In this document: piece after piece, positions 1-5,733 of the stretch
How the letters are laid out: each line of letters starts with the position of its first letter
Position numbering within the stretch: position 1 is the stretch's first letter
Origin: Firmicutes bacterium CAG:449
GTDB taxonomy: Bacteria; Bacillota_I; Bacilli_A; RFN20; CAG-449
Direction of reading: 5' to 3'
DNA length: 5,733 bases
Assembly (NCBI GenBank): GCA_000432895.1
Contig: FR889331.1
Coordinates: forward strand, 1 to 5,733
The notes under the pieces: model-generated
What the model was told of the DNA's origin: nothing
What the model saw: the letters and a program-made list of their open reading frames with translations, nothing else
Database searches by the model: none
Made by a program: the position numbers and the translations under genes

Positions 1-1
1 T

Positions 2-727
2 TTCGTTAATAATACCAATAATATTTTGTAGAATATCTCTTACATAGAAAAATTTATTTTTATTGTCTTTAATAAAACCATATAGTTTATTGTTTTCATC
101 GTATAAGAAATCTAAACGATAATTAGTATTGATTTCAGTTACTAAATTATTATTTGTATCATATAAATATCTACTACTTGTTGAATTTTTTTCTTCAAAT
201 TTATATATCCTTTTACCTTCATCATCATAAACATAATGAATTGCATTATCTGGAGTTTGAATTGAAGTTATTCTTTTACCTTCATATGATAATTTAAATT
301 GTTTCCAAGTAGTAGGAAGTAAAGGATTATTATTTTCATATTTAACTTGATTATTGTTAATGGAAATTAAACGATCTTTTATTATTGAATCATATTTTAA
401 AACGATATCTCCAATTTTTGTTATATTGCCGTTTGCATCATATTCAAATTTATCACCTGCATCAATTAAATATCCTCGATAATCGTATTTATAATCCCAA
501 TATCCAAGTGTATCATCAATGATTTTGGTTATTCTTCCTAAAGCATCAAATTCATAATTTCTTTCAAAAGTAGTTCTTTTTAAATTAATTGTTTCTTTAG
601 AAATATTCTTTGAAATGTATTTTGTATTTTCTTGAGTTTTATATTCATATGTATGCGATAAAATACTATTTCCTTCGATATGTAAATCTTCTTTTCTTAA
701 CATGCCTAATGTGTCGTATTCATGAAT
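2..727 (-). repeat. Second YD-repeat block running into the RHS core
   Basis: Residues about 1286-1527 contain better conserved units than the first block: NYEFDALGRITKI, YKYDYRGYLIDA, FEYDANGNITKI, LKYDSIIKDRLIS, LSYEGKRITSI, YVYDDEGKRIYK, YLYDTNNNLVTE and FLYDENNKLYGF. They lead to FFYVRDILQNIIGIINE, which matches the start of the RHS-associated core ('yyYvrd.qGdiigiid.nG'). The missing remainder should give the rest of the core (ending in a 'DPxG'-type motif) and then the variable tip. Confidence 0.9.
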
Positions 728-3700
728 TTTAGAAAATAATTGTAAATCTTCAAATAGCTTGCGGATATAATCTTCGTCTAAACAACTAGATTTAGTTATT
801 AACATTTCGATTTGTCCATATAGAGGATAAGGAGTATTTAGAAGGGAAAGACTATTGGTTATTGTTTCACTTTCAAATTTTCTTCCTATGGAGAGTAATA
901 AGTTACCTTCATATTCAAATTGATGATTTTCTGCAAAAATATAAACACTTCCATCGATACAAACTCTAATGATTTTATCACCTATATCAAATTCAGAATC
1001 ATTTAAAAGATATGTTTCAAAAGATACTCCAACATCATGCCATTTATTTGATGTAAAAGTTAAGGTTGTTTTAGCTTTATATCCATCAAAATCGATATAA
1101 ATAAAATCATTATCTCCTCGATAGAGTCCTAACGTATGATTTTTTTGATCTTTTAATTCAAATAGATATTGTTTTGTTTCTTGTATATCTGTAAAGGCTT
1201 TAAATAAAATTGTACCATTAAAAGTAAATCCTAAATCGTAAAATAATTTTTCGCCATCAGCAATGTAAGAATATTTTTTGTTTATTTTATTGAAATTAAA
1301 TATACGATCTTTATCATAATCAGAAGTTCTTCTTATTTGAAATTCATAAGGCTTTTTGTTATTTAAAGATAAAACACTATTTTGTAATGGATATACTTCC
1401 ATTGTTGGATCATCAATATCAAATAAAGAAGTTTGACTAAAATCAACAGTAGATAAATCATTTTCGATTAATTCGTTATCAAAAATGTAGTCTTTACTTA
1501 AACGATAATATCTAAGTATTTCATCAAGTGTAGTGTATTTTCTTGGATAGATAGCTAAATAAGCAATTCTTCCTAAAAATGGTGATGTTACTTGATTGTT
1601 TTCAAAATTATGACCAATATTGTATAAAGGGTTTGGTCCAATATCAACATATAGACGTGGATTTTTTTGTATAAATGTTTGCATGTGACCATTGATATTT
1701 AAATTATATTCACAGACATCATCATATCCTTGTCCGTCACATCTATTAATGAAATTTAGAGCAAAGAAATTCCATTTAGTGGTTATATCATAATCAGAAA
1801 CAAGAAGTTCTTTATTTAATGTATCATTTTTTACTTCTAAATGAACTTTTTTATTTAAAATATAGACTCCAATAAAGTCACTACCTTTGCTTGATTTACA
1901 TGAGAAAAGATATCTCTTGCTGGTAGTAGAAAAACTTTGAGGTCTAAACCAAAACATTAGGCAACCACATTCATCGTTATATAAAGAGTTCATGCTTAAA
2001 TAATAACTAAAAGCTTTATTTTTATTAATCAAAGCACAATCAACAATTCCTTGTTTTGTTAAATAAGGAACTGCTTCGCTTCCATCATGTTTAATTGCTT
2101 TTATAAGATAGTTATTCCATCTTAATGAAGCATCTTGAATAAAATTAGCAATAAATAGTTGATCATTTTTATATGCTTCTATTAATGAATCTGGATGAGC
2201 ACCTTTTGAGCGATTAACACAATCAAATGTTTGGTATATTTTTTTATTTTGACATTCTTGTGCTTTAAAATTGATATTTTTTAGATTATCGTAATTAACT
2301 GATACTTTTCCATTTTTTGAAGTAATAGAAAATAATTCATTATTTTCGTTATATGAATATTCTTTATAGACATTATTGTTGTTATCAACAACTTTTAATA
2401 ATAAATTATTTTGATTATAAATATATTTAAAAACCGTTTTTTCTTCGCTTTTATTAAAATAAATTACTTCTTCAATTAAATCTTTATCATTATATTTAAA
2501 TTTATAGCCATCACAGTTTTTACCATAAGATTGGTTGATTAATCTATTTGTTTCTAGATCATATTCAAAAAGATAAATAGTAACATTGTTTAATAAAATT
2601 TCATTGATATTATTAAATAGATCGTATTTAAATTCATAAACACTTCCATTATCTAAATTGAGATATTTAATACGTTTATGATCATCATAACTATAAGAAA
2701 TAGAAGTACTTTCATTTAATTTTTTAATAGTAGTTTTTAATAAATCGTTTTGACTATTATATTGAAAATTAGTTTCAACTTCTAAAGCATCAAGTGCTTT
2801 TAAAATACTGCCAAATTGATTGTATTCTAAAAATTTTGATTTATTTTGTAATTCATCTTCAATGCTAGTTAAATATTTTCCATCTGAAGAATAAGTTTTT
2901 TTTGTTTGTAAGATTTTAGAATTATCTTTATTAGTGATAGTACTTTGAAGTAAATTATTTTTTTCATCATAAATGTTTTCAATATTTGTAGCGTATGATG
3001 TTTTTATTTTTTTTAAGTTATTAAATTCATCATATTCATATTGATAAATAGAAGCGTTACTATTAATTGATAAAGAAGGTAAATTATTTGTATTATAAGA
3101 CAAGTTAGAAGTATTACCATTGTTATTACTTAATATTGGATTATTATTTTCATCATATTCATAGAAAGAACCTAATTCTTGTTTATTTACTTTAATACCA
3201 CCTAAAATAACACTAGCTTCGCCATAAACATAAAAAGTTAAAGTAATAGAACGATATGTTGAATTTGTTTTAAAATTTAAAAAAACTAAATCAAATAAAT
3301 CATTATAATTTTCTTTAGTGATTGTTTTAGTGATATAACCAGCACAAGATAAGGTTACTGTAACATAATTTTTACTAGAATGATCTAATAATTGCTTAAC
3401 ATAAAATGACACAGAAATGTTATCTTGAGCCATACCTTCTAGATTAAGTGTATAACTTATTTTTTGATTTAATAAATTTTTACCAGTTATTTTATAAGCA
3501 GAATCGTTAATTAAATTTTTGAAAAAATCATCTTCAATATTTTCTTTAGTGAAAATTACATTATTTTTTGTAAATGATTCAAGTGAAATATTTTCAAATA
3601 AATTATTTGATTTTGATAAAACAATGTTACTAGATATTAAAGATTTAGTTATATTATCATATTCATTTTTAATAACATTATTTTCATTATCTACTTCAAA

Positions 3701-4582
3701 TAATGGAAAATGGTCTTTAAAGAAAATAATGTTTTTTTCGTTTTTATAATTAAGAATAGTTGTTTTATTATTATCATAAATAAGATTAGTTAAATGTGAA
3801 TGAGTAAAATTATTATCATATCCATCAATAAAAGAAATGATTTTATTATTTAAAATATTATATTTAATACGATAATTAGTAAGTTCATCTAAAACAATAA
3901 TATAATCATTTTTAAAATCAAAACTAATAATAGTTCCATCATAATACTTAATTTTTGAAATAAAGCCATTTAAATATTCAATTATGGTAGAATACATTTC
4001 TTTATCTTGTTGATAGTAAGTAATTTTAGTAATTTTATTATTTTCTAATTTAAAACGAATAATATCATCATAGTTATTTTTTATATATTTATTATCAGAA
4101 TCTAAAAATAAATTATATTGATTATTTGCTTTAGTTTCGATGAAATATGGATAATTTTTTTCTTCTGAAAATCTTTTGCATGTATTATATTTATCTTTTA
4201 TAAGGTAGTAAAATCTCATAAAATAATCATCTTCATAAATACAATTAACTTGTAAATTTGTTTCTTTATTGATAAATTCATTACGTTCATTTTTTGTGTA
4301 AATATCGATAGATCCATCGGCATTTTTTACTTCAAAATAATCTTTATATTGTGTGATTTTAGAATATAAATTTAATTTAAAACCTTTGCCAAAAAAAGAA
4401 TCTTCTTGTTGATCTTGATAATTATAAATTAAGCTTAATGTGATAGGACTTGGACCAATTGAGCTAATTAATGGTAAAGAAATATGAAGATTATTATCTT
4501 CGTTATTTAAATTTAAATGTGTAGAGCAAACACCAATTTCATGTGTTAATTGTTTTGTATAATTTTTTAAACCTAAGTTCAT
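2..4582 (-). CDS. Giant RHS/YD-repeat protein with two LamG-like domains, 3' end outside the window
   Basis: An open frame of 1527 codons with no stop; I translated it through from the ATG to the window edge. Order of parts: N-terminal shell-like region (about 30-300), jelly-roll-like domain (355-470), degenerate YD repeats (472-775), two LamG-like domains (805-1032 and 1110-1285), second YD block (1286-1527). It reaches FFYVRDILQNIIGIINE, the beginning of the RHS-associated core. RHS proteins build a hollow beta-shell around a C-terminal toxin or effector, which is released by self-cleavage at the core. That C-terminal part is not in the window, so toxin identity cannot be given. The start MNLGLKNYTKQLTHE has no hydrophobic stretch, so there is no Sec signal peptide, unlike wall-associated WapA-type relatives, and no membrane helix was seen. 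The protein is very rich in Asn, Lys, Tyr and Ile. All six Trp are TGG and fall after residue 820. The family call is firm; a role as a secreted toxin is inferred. Confidence 0.93.
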   Translation of the reverse strand, partial: MNLGLKNYTKQLTHEIGVCSTHLNLNNEDNNLHISLPLISSIGPSPITLSLIYNYQDQQEDSFFGKGFKLNLYSKITQYKDYFEVKNADGSIDIYTKNERNEFINKETNLQVNCIYEDDYFMRFYYLIKDKYNTCKRFSEEKNYPYFIETKANNQYNLFLDSDNKYIKNNYDDIIRFKLENNKITKITYYQQDKEMYSTIIEYLNGFISKIKYYDGTIISFDFKNDYIIVLDELTNYRIKYNILNNKIISFIDGYDNNFTHSHLTNLIYDNNKTTILNYKNEKNIIFFKDHFPLFEVDNENNVIKNEYDNITKSLISSNIVLSKSNNLFENISLESFTKNNVIFTKENIEDDFFKNLINDSAYKITGKNLLNQKISYTLNLEGMAQDNISVSFYVKQLLDHSSKNYVTVTLSCAGYITKTITKENYNDLFDLVFLNFKTNSTYRSITLTFYVYGEASVILGGIKVNKQELGSFYEYDENNNPILSNNNGNTSNLSYNTNNLPSLSINSNASIYQYEYDEFNNLKKIKTSYATNIENIYDEKNNLLQSTITNKDNSKILQTKKTYSSDGKYLTSIEDELQNKSKFLEYNQFGSILKALDALEVETNFQYNSQNDLLKTTIKKLNESTSISYSYDDHKRIKYLNLDNGSVYEFKYDLFNNINEILLNNVTIYLFEYDLETNRLINQSYGKNCDGYKFKYNDKDLIEEVIYFNKSEEKTVFKYIYNQNNLLLKVVDNNNNVYKEYSYNENNELFSITSKNGKVSVNYDNLKNINFKAQECQNKKIYQTFDCVNRSKGAHPDSLIEAYKNDQLFIANFIQDASLRWNNYLIKAIKHDGSEAVPYLTKQGIVDCALINKNKAFSYYLSMNSLYNDECGCLMFWFRPQSFSTTSKRYLFSCKSSKGSDFIGVYILNKKVHLEVKNDTLNKELLVSDYDITTKWNFFALNFINRCDGQGYDDVCEYNLNINGHMQTFIQKNPRLYVDIGPNPLYNIGHNFENNQVTSPFLGRIAYLAIYPRKYTTLDEILRYYRLSKDYIFDNELIENDLSTVDFSQTSLFDIDDPTMEVYPLQNSVLSLNNKKPYEFQIRRTSDYDKDRIFNFNKINKKYSYIADGEKLFYDLGFTFNGTILFKAFTDIQETKQYLFELKDQKNHTLGLYRGDNDFIYIDFDGYKAKTTLTFTSNKWHDVGVSFETYLLNDSEFDIGDKIIRVCIDGSVYIFAENHQFEYEGNLLLSIGRKFESETITNSLSLLNTPYPLYGQIEMLITKSSCLDEDYIRKLFEDLQLFSKIHEYDTLGMLRKEDLHIEGNSILSHTYEYKTQENTKYISKNISKETINLKRTTFERNYEFDALGRITKIIDDTLGYWDYKYDYRGYLIDAGDKFEYDANGNITKIGDIVLKYDSIIKDRLISINNNQVKYENNNPLLPTTWKQFKLSYEGKRITSIQTPDNAIHYVYDDEGKRIYKFEEKNSTSSRYLYDTNNNLVTEINTNYRLDFLYDENNKLYGFIKDNKNKFFYVRDILQNIIGIINE
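728..1255 (-). other. Second LamG-like (concanavalin A-like) domain
   Basis: Residues about 1110-1285 include GTILFKAF, QYLFELKDQ, TLGLYRGDNDFIYIDFDG, NKWHDVGVSFET, VCIDGSVYIF, LLLSIGRKF, PLYGQIEMLI and the trailing helix DEDYIRKLFEDL. The 'W.dv.vsf', 'iDG', 'iG....' and 'l.G.ie.l......l' landmarks match the LamG fold as in the preceding domain, but the sequences are far apart, so this is not a recent duplication. It sits directly before the YD repeats resume with KIHEYDTLGMLRKE. Confidence 0.7.
1487..2170 (-). other. First LamG-like (concanavalin A-like) domain, cysteine-rich
   Basis: Residues about 805-1032 contain AFSYYLSMNSLY, then CLMFWFRPQSF, YLFSCKS, FIGVYILNKKVHLEV, TTKWNFFALNF, YNLNINGH, YNIGHNF and FLGRIAYLAIYPR. 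This is the classic sequence of LamG/LamG-like jelly rolls: 'tiefWfrp', 'l.......i.l.', 'W..va.t', 'yvNG', 'iG', 'f.G.i.ev.iy.raLs..Ei'. Such domains bind glycans or proteins. Eight of the 15 cysteines I count in the 1527 residues fall between 777 and 957. Confidence 0.75.
2258..3169 (-). repeat. First YD-repeat block (protein-level), about 11 units
   Basis: Residues about 472-775 carry repeated units of roughly 20-30 residues with the core 'Y-x-Y-D/N-x-x-x-N-x-L': FYEYDENNNPI, YEYDEFNNLKKI, IYDEKNNLLQS, EYNQFGSILK, FQYNSQNDLLK, YSYDDHKRIK, FKYDLFNNIN, FEYDLETNRLI, FKYNDKDLIEE, YIYNQNNLLLK and YSYNENNELFS. They have drifted: glycine is often replaced by Asn, and no clean DNA-level repeat is visible. 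In this family such strands coil into the wall of the shell. Confidence 0.85.
3173..3520 (-). other. Jelly-roll (carbohydrate-binding-like) domain in the RHS protein
   Basis: Residues about 355-470 include AYKITGKNLLNQKISYTLNL, DNISVSFYVKQ, YVTVTLSCAGY and SITLTFYVYGEASVILGGIKV. This resembles the beta-sandwich modules common in Gram-positive RHS proteins, where a 'sy.l.G' strand is followed by 'y.lSfyvk' and ends with a 'g.a..d.v.v' strand just before the next 'FxYxYD' repeat. A CBM4/9-like or galactose-binding-like fold is likely; ligand binding cannot be judged. Confidence 0.5.
3683..4495 (-). other. N-terminal RHS shell-like region of the giant protein
   Basis: Residues about 30-300 open with HISLPLISSIGPSPITLSLIYN, then FFGKGFKLNLYSKI and FEVKNADGSIDIYTKN. 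This is the pattern 'PL.S..G..pl.LsL.YNs...GkGW.l......' followed by 'DGs...y' that starts many RHS and Tc-type (SpvB/TcB-like) proteins. It then continues as short beta-hairpin units (for example ISKIKYYDGTIISFDF and YIIVLDELTNYRIKYN). It probably forms the first turns of the shell. Boundaries are approximate. Confidence 0.65.
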
Positions 4583-4586
4583 TTTT

Positions 4587-4592
4587 CCTCCT
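4587..4592 (-). promoter_or_regulatory. Strong ribosome binding site of the RHS gene, overlapping the upstream stop
   Basis: AGGAGG on the minus strand ends four bases before the ATG at 4582-4580. Its first two bases are the last two of the TAG stop (4593-4591) of the nucleotidyltransferase gene. This is a perfect anti-16S match. It fixes the RHS start and suggests the giant protein is translated well from the shared transcript, unlike the preceding gene, which has no clear ribosome binding site. Confidence 0.85.
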
Positions 4593-5496
4593 AAAAAATT
4601 TTAATAATTTTGTGTAATTCTTTAATATGGTTATCTAAAAGATATTTTCCAATTTCTTTAAAATCGATAAAGCGATGAAATTTAAGAAAATAAATATTAG
4701 ATAATTCATTGATAATATGTAATTTTTCTTCTTTTGATAAGTTGCTCTTGAATCTTATTAATAGATCTAAATCAGAATCAATTCTATCTATTTCTTTAGC
4801 AAAAGATCCAAATATATATAAATTAGTTATTGAAAATTTATTCTTTAATATAGTTTTATTTTTTAATAATTGATTTTTTAAATTAGTAAGTGTTATAGGT
4901 TTTAAATTTTGATAATATGATTTATTTTGACATGGGTTATTAATAATTAAGTTAGAAAGATAAGCAAAAATTTTTTTATTTTTCTTTAAAAAATAATCTT
5001 TTTTCAATTCTTCATATTCTTGTAAATTCTTACTAGAAAATTTTAAAGTAGGAATATTTAGTTTTAATAATGAATAATTAAAAATACTTAAAGAAATAAA
5101 TAATTTGTCGAAATCAGTAAAAGAAGTTAATTCTTGAAGTAATAAAAGATGATTTAAAATTATTTCATGAAGATCAAATCTTAAAGAAAAATATTGAGAA
5201 GTTATTTTGATTAATAGTGATTTATCTACTTCATGGTTAACGATTAGAAAAATAAATTTATTTAATATATCTGTGGTTAAAGGATTTTGATAATTACATA
5301 TAAGATAATAATAAGCATCATAATATGTTTTAAATTTCTCTTCTAAAGGTGTTTTAAAATAGTCTTCACCATAAACGACTTTCTTAAAAATATCGTGTTC
5401 AAAATCATATTTATAATATTTAAATAATTTTTCGATAAAAGAAGTTAAACTTTTTCTAACAATTAATTCTTTATCAAAAAACAAATCATTTATCAT
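4591..5496 (-). CDS. Degenerate Fic-like domain fused to an MNT-type nucleotidyltransferase domain
   Basis: A complete 301-residue protein. Residues 220-290 form a minimal nucleotidyltransferase (Pol beta-like, NTP_transf_2/MNT type). The GS motif is at G230-S231, followed at the canonical spacing by the metal-binding pair D242 and D244 (SDLDLLI), and a probable third acidic residue is D278 (RFIDFKE). Such domains transfer nucleotides, commonly AMP, to proteins or small molecules, and the key residues look intact. Residues 50-185 are all-helical with a Fic-like layout: YYDAYYYLI, LTTDILNKFIFLI, DLHEIILNHLLLLQ, then TSFTDFDKL where Fic proteins have HPFxxGNxR, then a helix and NIPTLKF where Fic proteins have 'NGYPPI'. 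The catalytic His, Gly-Asn and Arg are absent, so Fic catalysis is not expected. Met1 is the only Met in the protein, and an in-frame TAA at 5514-5512 rules out extension. There is no signal peptide or membrane segment, so it is probably cytoplasmic. Possible roles are immunity, regulation or modification for the neighbouring RHS protein. The NTase is firm; the Fic relation is tentative. Confidence 0.85.
   Translation of the reverse strand: MINDLFFDKELIVRKSLTSFIEKLFKYYKYDFEHDIFKKVVYGEDYFKTPLEEKFKTYYDAYYYLICNYQNPLTTDILNKFIFLIVNHEVDKSLLIKITSQYFSLRFDLHEIILNHLLLLQELTSFTDFDKLFISLSIFNYSLLKLNIPTLKFSSKNLQEYEELKKDYFLKKNKKIFAYLSNLIINNPCQNKSYYQNLKPITLTNLKNQLLKNKTILKNKFSITNLYIFGSFAKEIDRIDSDLDLLIRFKSNLSKEEKLHIINELSNIYFLKFHRFIDFKEIGKYLLDNHIKELHKIIKIF
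4765..4809 (-). other. Nucleotidyltransferase active-site segment (GS-x10-DxD)
   Basis: These codons encode residues 230-244 of the 301-residue protein: Gly-Ser, then Asp242 and Asp244 within SDLDLLI. The spacing from GS to DxD is exactly that of active minimal nucleotidyltransferases. The glycine often found a few residues after GS is Glu235 here, a common tolerated change. The segment lies near the C-terminus, whereas in stand-alone MNT proteins it sits near the N-terminus, as expected for a domain fused behind another one. Confidence 0.85.
5486..5496 (-). promoter_or_regulatory. 11-nt gene overlap, probable translational coupling
   Basis: The sequence ATGATAAATGA on the minus strand holds the start of the nucleotidyltransferase gene (ATG at 5496-5494) and the stop of the holin (TGA at 5488-5486) in different frames. 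No good Shine-Dalgarno is visible just upstream of this ATG (the preceding bases read AGCAAATTTTTC). The downstream gene is therefore probably translated by ribosomes finishing the holin, which would tie its output to the holin. The overlap is seen directly; the coupling is inferred. Confidence 0.6.
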
Positions 5497-5731
5497 GAAA
5501 AATTTGCTTGATTATTTGGTTTGTTCCTGTTGCGGATGCACCACTTACAAAACCAATTTCTAAGGTTTTAATAACACTACTGGTATCAATTATTTGATTA
5601 CTACTAAAAAAGATTATTAGATTAATTAATCCACCTAAAATAGTTAATATTACTGGAATAAATTTATATGTTTTTTCTTTAAAAATTAATTTATATATTT
5701 CACCAATTAAATAGCAACTTACAACAATAAT
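5486..5731 (-). CDS. Phage-type holin (Hol44 / holin superfamily V-like), 3' part, 5' end outside the window
   Basis: Eighty-one C-terminal residues are readable before a TGA stop at 5488-5486; the start lies to the right of the window. Holins oligomerise in the cytoplasmic membrane and form pores that release an endolysin or another large protein. What is seen: a hydrophobic N-terminal stretch (IIVVSCYLIGEIYK), a basic loop (KEKTYK), a second clear membrane helix (FIPVILTILGGLINLIIFF, about residues 24-42 of the visible part), a polar loop, then a glycine/alanine-rich amphipathic C-terminal helix with GFVSGASATGTNQIIKQIF. The order 'GEIYK... KFIPVIL...LGG...G..SG.A.TGTNQ..KQ' is what I know from the Hol44-type holins of Gram-positive phages, usually around 100 residues long, so perhaps 20-30 residues are missing. 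The gene overlaps the next start by 11 nt, which implies one transcript. It could instead belong to a prophage lysis module. Membrane protein: very likely; holin: likely. Confidence 0.75.
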   Translation of the reverse strand: MIVVSCYLIGEIYKLIFKEKTYKFIPVILTILGGLINLIIFFSSNQIIDTSSVIKTLEIGFVSGASATGTNQIIKQIFHDK

Positions 5732-5733
5732 TG

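Noticed and set aside
2258..3169. DNA-level tandem repeats or CRISPR-like array
   Set aside because: Recurring words such as TTATTATC and TCATATTC come from degenerate YD repeats rich in Asn, Asp and Tyr. There is no constant unit with regular spacers.
3519..3749. Plus-strand open frame of 76 codons
   Set aside because: It lies wholly inside the RHS gene on the opposite strand, has no ribosome binding site, and its Ser/Phe/Leu-rich product is what the reverse complement of Asn/Lys/Glu-rich coding sequence gives.
4583..4600. Promoter or terminator between the nucleotidyltransferase and RHS genes
   Set aside because: The gap is only 8 nt and holds the ribosome binding site. The T-run before it lies in coding sequence and has no GC-rich stem upstream.
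4942..5349. HEPN domain partner of the nucleotidyltransferase
   Set aside because: A HEPN-MNT fusion was considered, but no Rx4-6H motif is present (R106 and H110 are separated by only three residues), and the helical order with NIPTLKF after the loop fits Fic better. It is kept as the alternative fold.
5486..5496. Read-through of the holin TGA as tryptophan
   Set aside because: Read-through would add only five codons before a TAA, and the RHS gene uses TGG for all Trp, so TGA is taken as a stop.

Overview
The window is a single minus-strand gene block from a very AT-rich bacterium (by eye about a quarter G+C). Three genes lie head to tail and almost touch. Reading from the right edge leftwards they are the 3' end of a small phage-type holin gene, a complete 301-residue protein with a C-terminal nucleotidyltransferase domain and an N-terminal half that looks like a decayed Fic fold, and the first 1527 codons of a giant RHS/YD-repeat protein whose end lies beyond position 1. 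All six tryptophans of the RHS protein are TGG, no in-frame TGA occurs in its 1527 codons, and the holin gene ends on TGA, so TGA is a stop here. That argues against Mycoplasma-type code and fits a low-GC Bacilli/Erysipelotrichia/RF39-like or Acholeplasma-like organism or one of its phages. This placement is inferred from composition and protein style only.

Layout: 5486-5731 (-) holin, 5' end missing. 4591-5496 (-) Fic-like/nucleotidyltransferase fusion, which overlaps the holin stop by 11 nt. 2-4582 (-) RHS protein, which starts 8 nt after the previous gene, with a strong Shine-Dalgarno that overlaps the upstream stop codon. There is no intergenic gap large enough for a promoter or terminator, so the three genes are probably one transcript whose promoter lies to the right of the window.

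The RHS protein reads in order as: an N-terminal beta-rich region of the kind that opens RHS/Tc-type shells, a jelly-roll-like domain, a first block of about 11 degenerate YD repeats, two LamG-like (concanavalin A-like) domains, then a second YD block. The second block runs up to the start of the RHS core signature (FFYVRD...IIGIINE), where the window cuts off. In this family the next part is the end of the core followed by a short, highly variable C-terminal domain, often a toxin, with an immunity gene downstream. None of that is visible here.

The most interesting point is the combination: a holin gene directly upstream of a giant RHS protein with no signal peptide, with an unusual Fic-like/nucleotidyltransferase protein between them. 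By analogy with holin-assisted export of large signal-less toxins (TcdE with the clostridial toxins; holin-type release of Tc toxins), this could be a compact toxin-release cassette. The alternative is a prophage lysis/tail region carrying an RHS cargo gene. The sequence supports the gene order and domain calls; the secretion role is a hypothesis.
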